Origin: Lachnospiraceae bacterium
GTDB taxonomy: Bacteria > Bacillota > Clostridia > Lachnospirales > Lachnospiraceae
Length of the DNA stretch: 7,211 nucleotides
Assembly (NCBI GenBank): GCA_017437205.1
Contig: JAFSBP010000419.1
Location: 1 to 7,211, forward strand
Direction: 5' to 3'
Shown here: positions 6,792-7,211 of the stretch, one piece after another
How positions within the stretch are numbered: the first letter of the stretch is position 1
How the letters are laid out: every line of letters begins with the position of its first letter
The notes under the pieces: generated by a model
Told to the model about the DNA's origin: nothing
The model's database searches: none
Seen by the model: the letters and a program-made list of their open reading frames with translations, nothing else
Program-made: the position numbers and the translations under genes

Positions 6792-7211
6792 TTATTGTTC
6801 CAATGCAGCCGCACTTTCCGGCTCGTAGATTCCATCAATCTCCCAGTACCAGTATTTCATATAGTCTCCCGCCTTCATATCAGACAACATCTGATACAGC
6901 CTCGACAGATCGACGGACGCGATCATTTCCGACGAGTACTCTGCCATTCCGTAACGGAAATCTTCCTCCGCCTCGATCCCCTCTTCGATCTCCTTCAGAC
7001 GGCGGTACAGTTTCACATGCTCTGCTGTGGCCTGTCCGCCCTCCACGATATCAGACAGCTGAACATATTCTCCTTCCGACGTACCAGTCTGGTATAACAC
7101 ATCGATCATGACCACATCCACCTCGCCATAGTCCATCAAAAATCCAATCTGGAATTGATATCCGTCTGTAAATCCCCCCTCTTTGAGAACTCCCTGAGAC
7201 TGAGACAGTGC
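6792..7211 (-). CDS. Unrecognised acidic protein, C-terminal part (gene runs off the right edge)
   Basis: The frame is open from the window edge to a TAA at 6792-6794, giving 139 visible residues; the true start lies outside. Internal TTG (7137-7139) and ATG (7134-7136) codons are in frame, but the sequence before them (ALSQSQGVLKEGGFTDGYQF, then QIGFL) looks like normal protein and no ribosome site precedes them, so an internal start is unlikely. The visible part is strongly acidic, especially KEIEEGIEAEEDF, with predicted helices in its second half and an aromatic YMKYWYWEIDGIYEP stretch near the end. No transmembrane segment or known motif is seen. I do not recognise the family. Being first of three closely spaced genes with two ABC exporters, it may be an extracytoplasmic or lipid-anchored partner or a component handled by the pump, but the N-terminus needed to judge this is missing. 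Confidence 0.72.
   Translation of the reverse strand, partial: ALSQSQGVLKEGGFTDGYQFQIGFLMDYGEVDVVMIDVLYQTGTSEGEYVQLSDIVEGGQATAEHVKLYRRLKEIEEGIEAEEDFRYGMAEYSSEMIASVDLSRLYQMLSDMKAGDYMKYWYWEIDGIYEPESAAALEQ

Noticed and set aside
7134..7139. Internal TTG/ATG as the true start of the unknown gene
   Set aside because: The frame stays open to the window edge, the residues before these codons look like coding sequence, and no Shine-Dalgarno precedes them, so the gene is treated as cut by the edge.

Overview
The window reads as chromosome of a spore-forming, low-to-middle GC Firmicute of the class Clostridia, probably Lachnospiraceae-like. The grounds are an spmB sporulation gene, a ywlG/UPF0340 gene, a clostridial/spirochaete-type M18 aminopeptidase (apeA) and AGGAGG-type ribosome binding sites. 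The taxon is inferred from protein character alone. All six genes lie on the minus strand, so transcription runs from high to low coordinates, and coding density is high; no gene-free stretch exceeds about 125 bases.

Right part (7211 to 2877): a compact operon whose beginning lies outside the window. It holds the C-terminal part of an unrecognised acidic protein and two consecutive MacB-like ABC transporters. Each transporter fuses an N-terminal ATPase to an FtsX-type permease with one large extracytoplasmic domain. The spacers are 24 and 12 bases, and the second transporter's Shine-Dalgarno overlaps the stop codon of the first. The pair most likely forms a heterodimeric export or mechanotransmission pump, for example for a peptide or envelope stress. 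Substrate and partner are not visible.

Middle (2882 to 2285): spmB, encoding spore maturation protein B, without its usual partner spmA next to it. Its start codon is buried in a perfect 15-bp inverted repeat between the transporter operon and spmB. A possible sigma-E-like promoter lies partly inside the upstream arm of that repeat.

Left part (2264 to 1): apeA has its own near-ideal vegetative promoter (TTGACA, 17 bases, TATAAT), with a dyad over the predicted transcription start, and ends at a clear intrinsic terminator. ywlG, of unknown function, follows. About 33 bases past its stop are two 20-bp direct repeats ending in CA, which look like the terminal repeats of an IS21-type insertion sequence running off the left edge.

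The most interesting unexplained points are the twin fused transporters with their unknown upstream partner, and the hairpin/promoter arrangement that may insulate spmB from the transporter operon.
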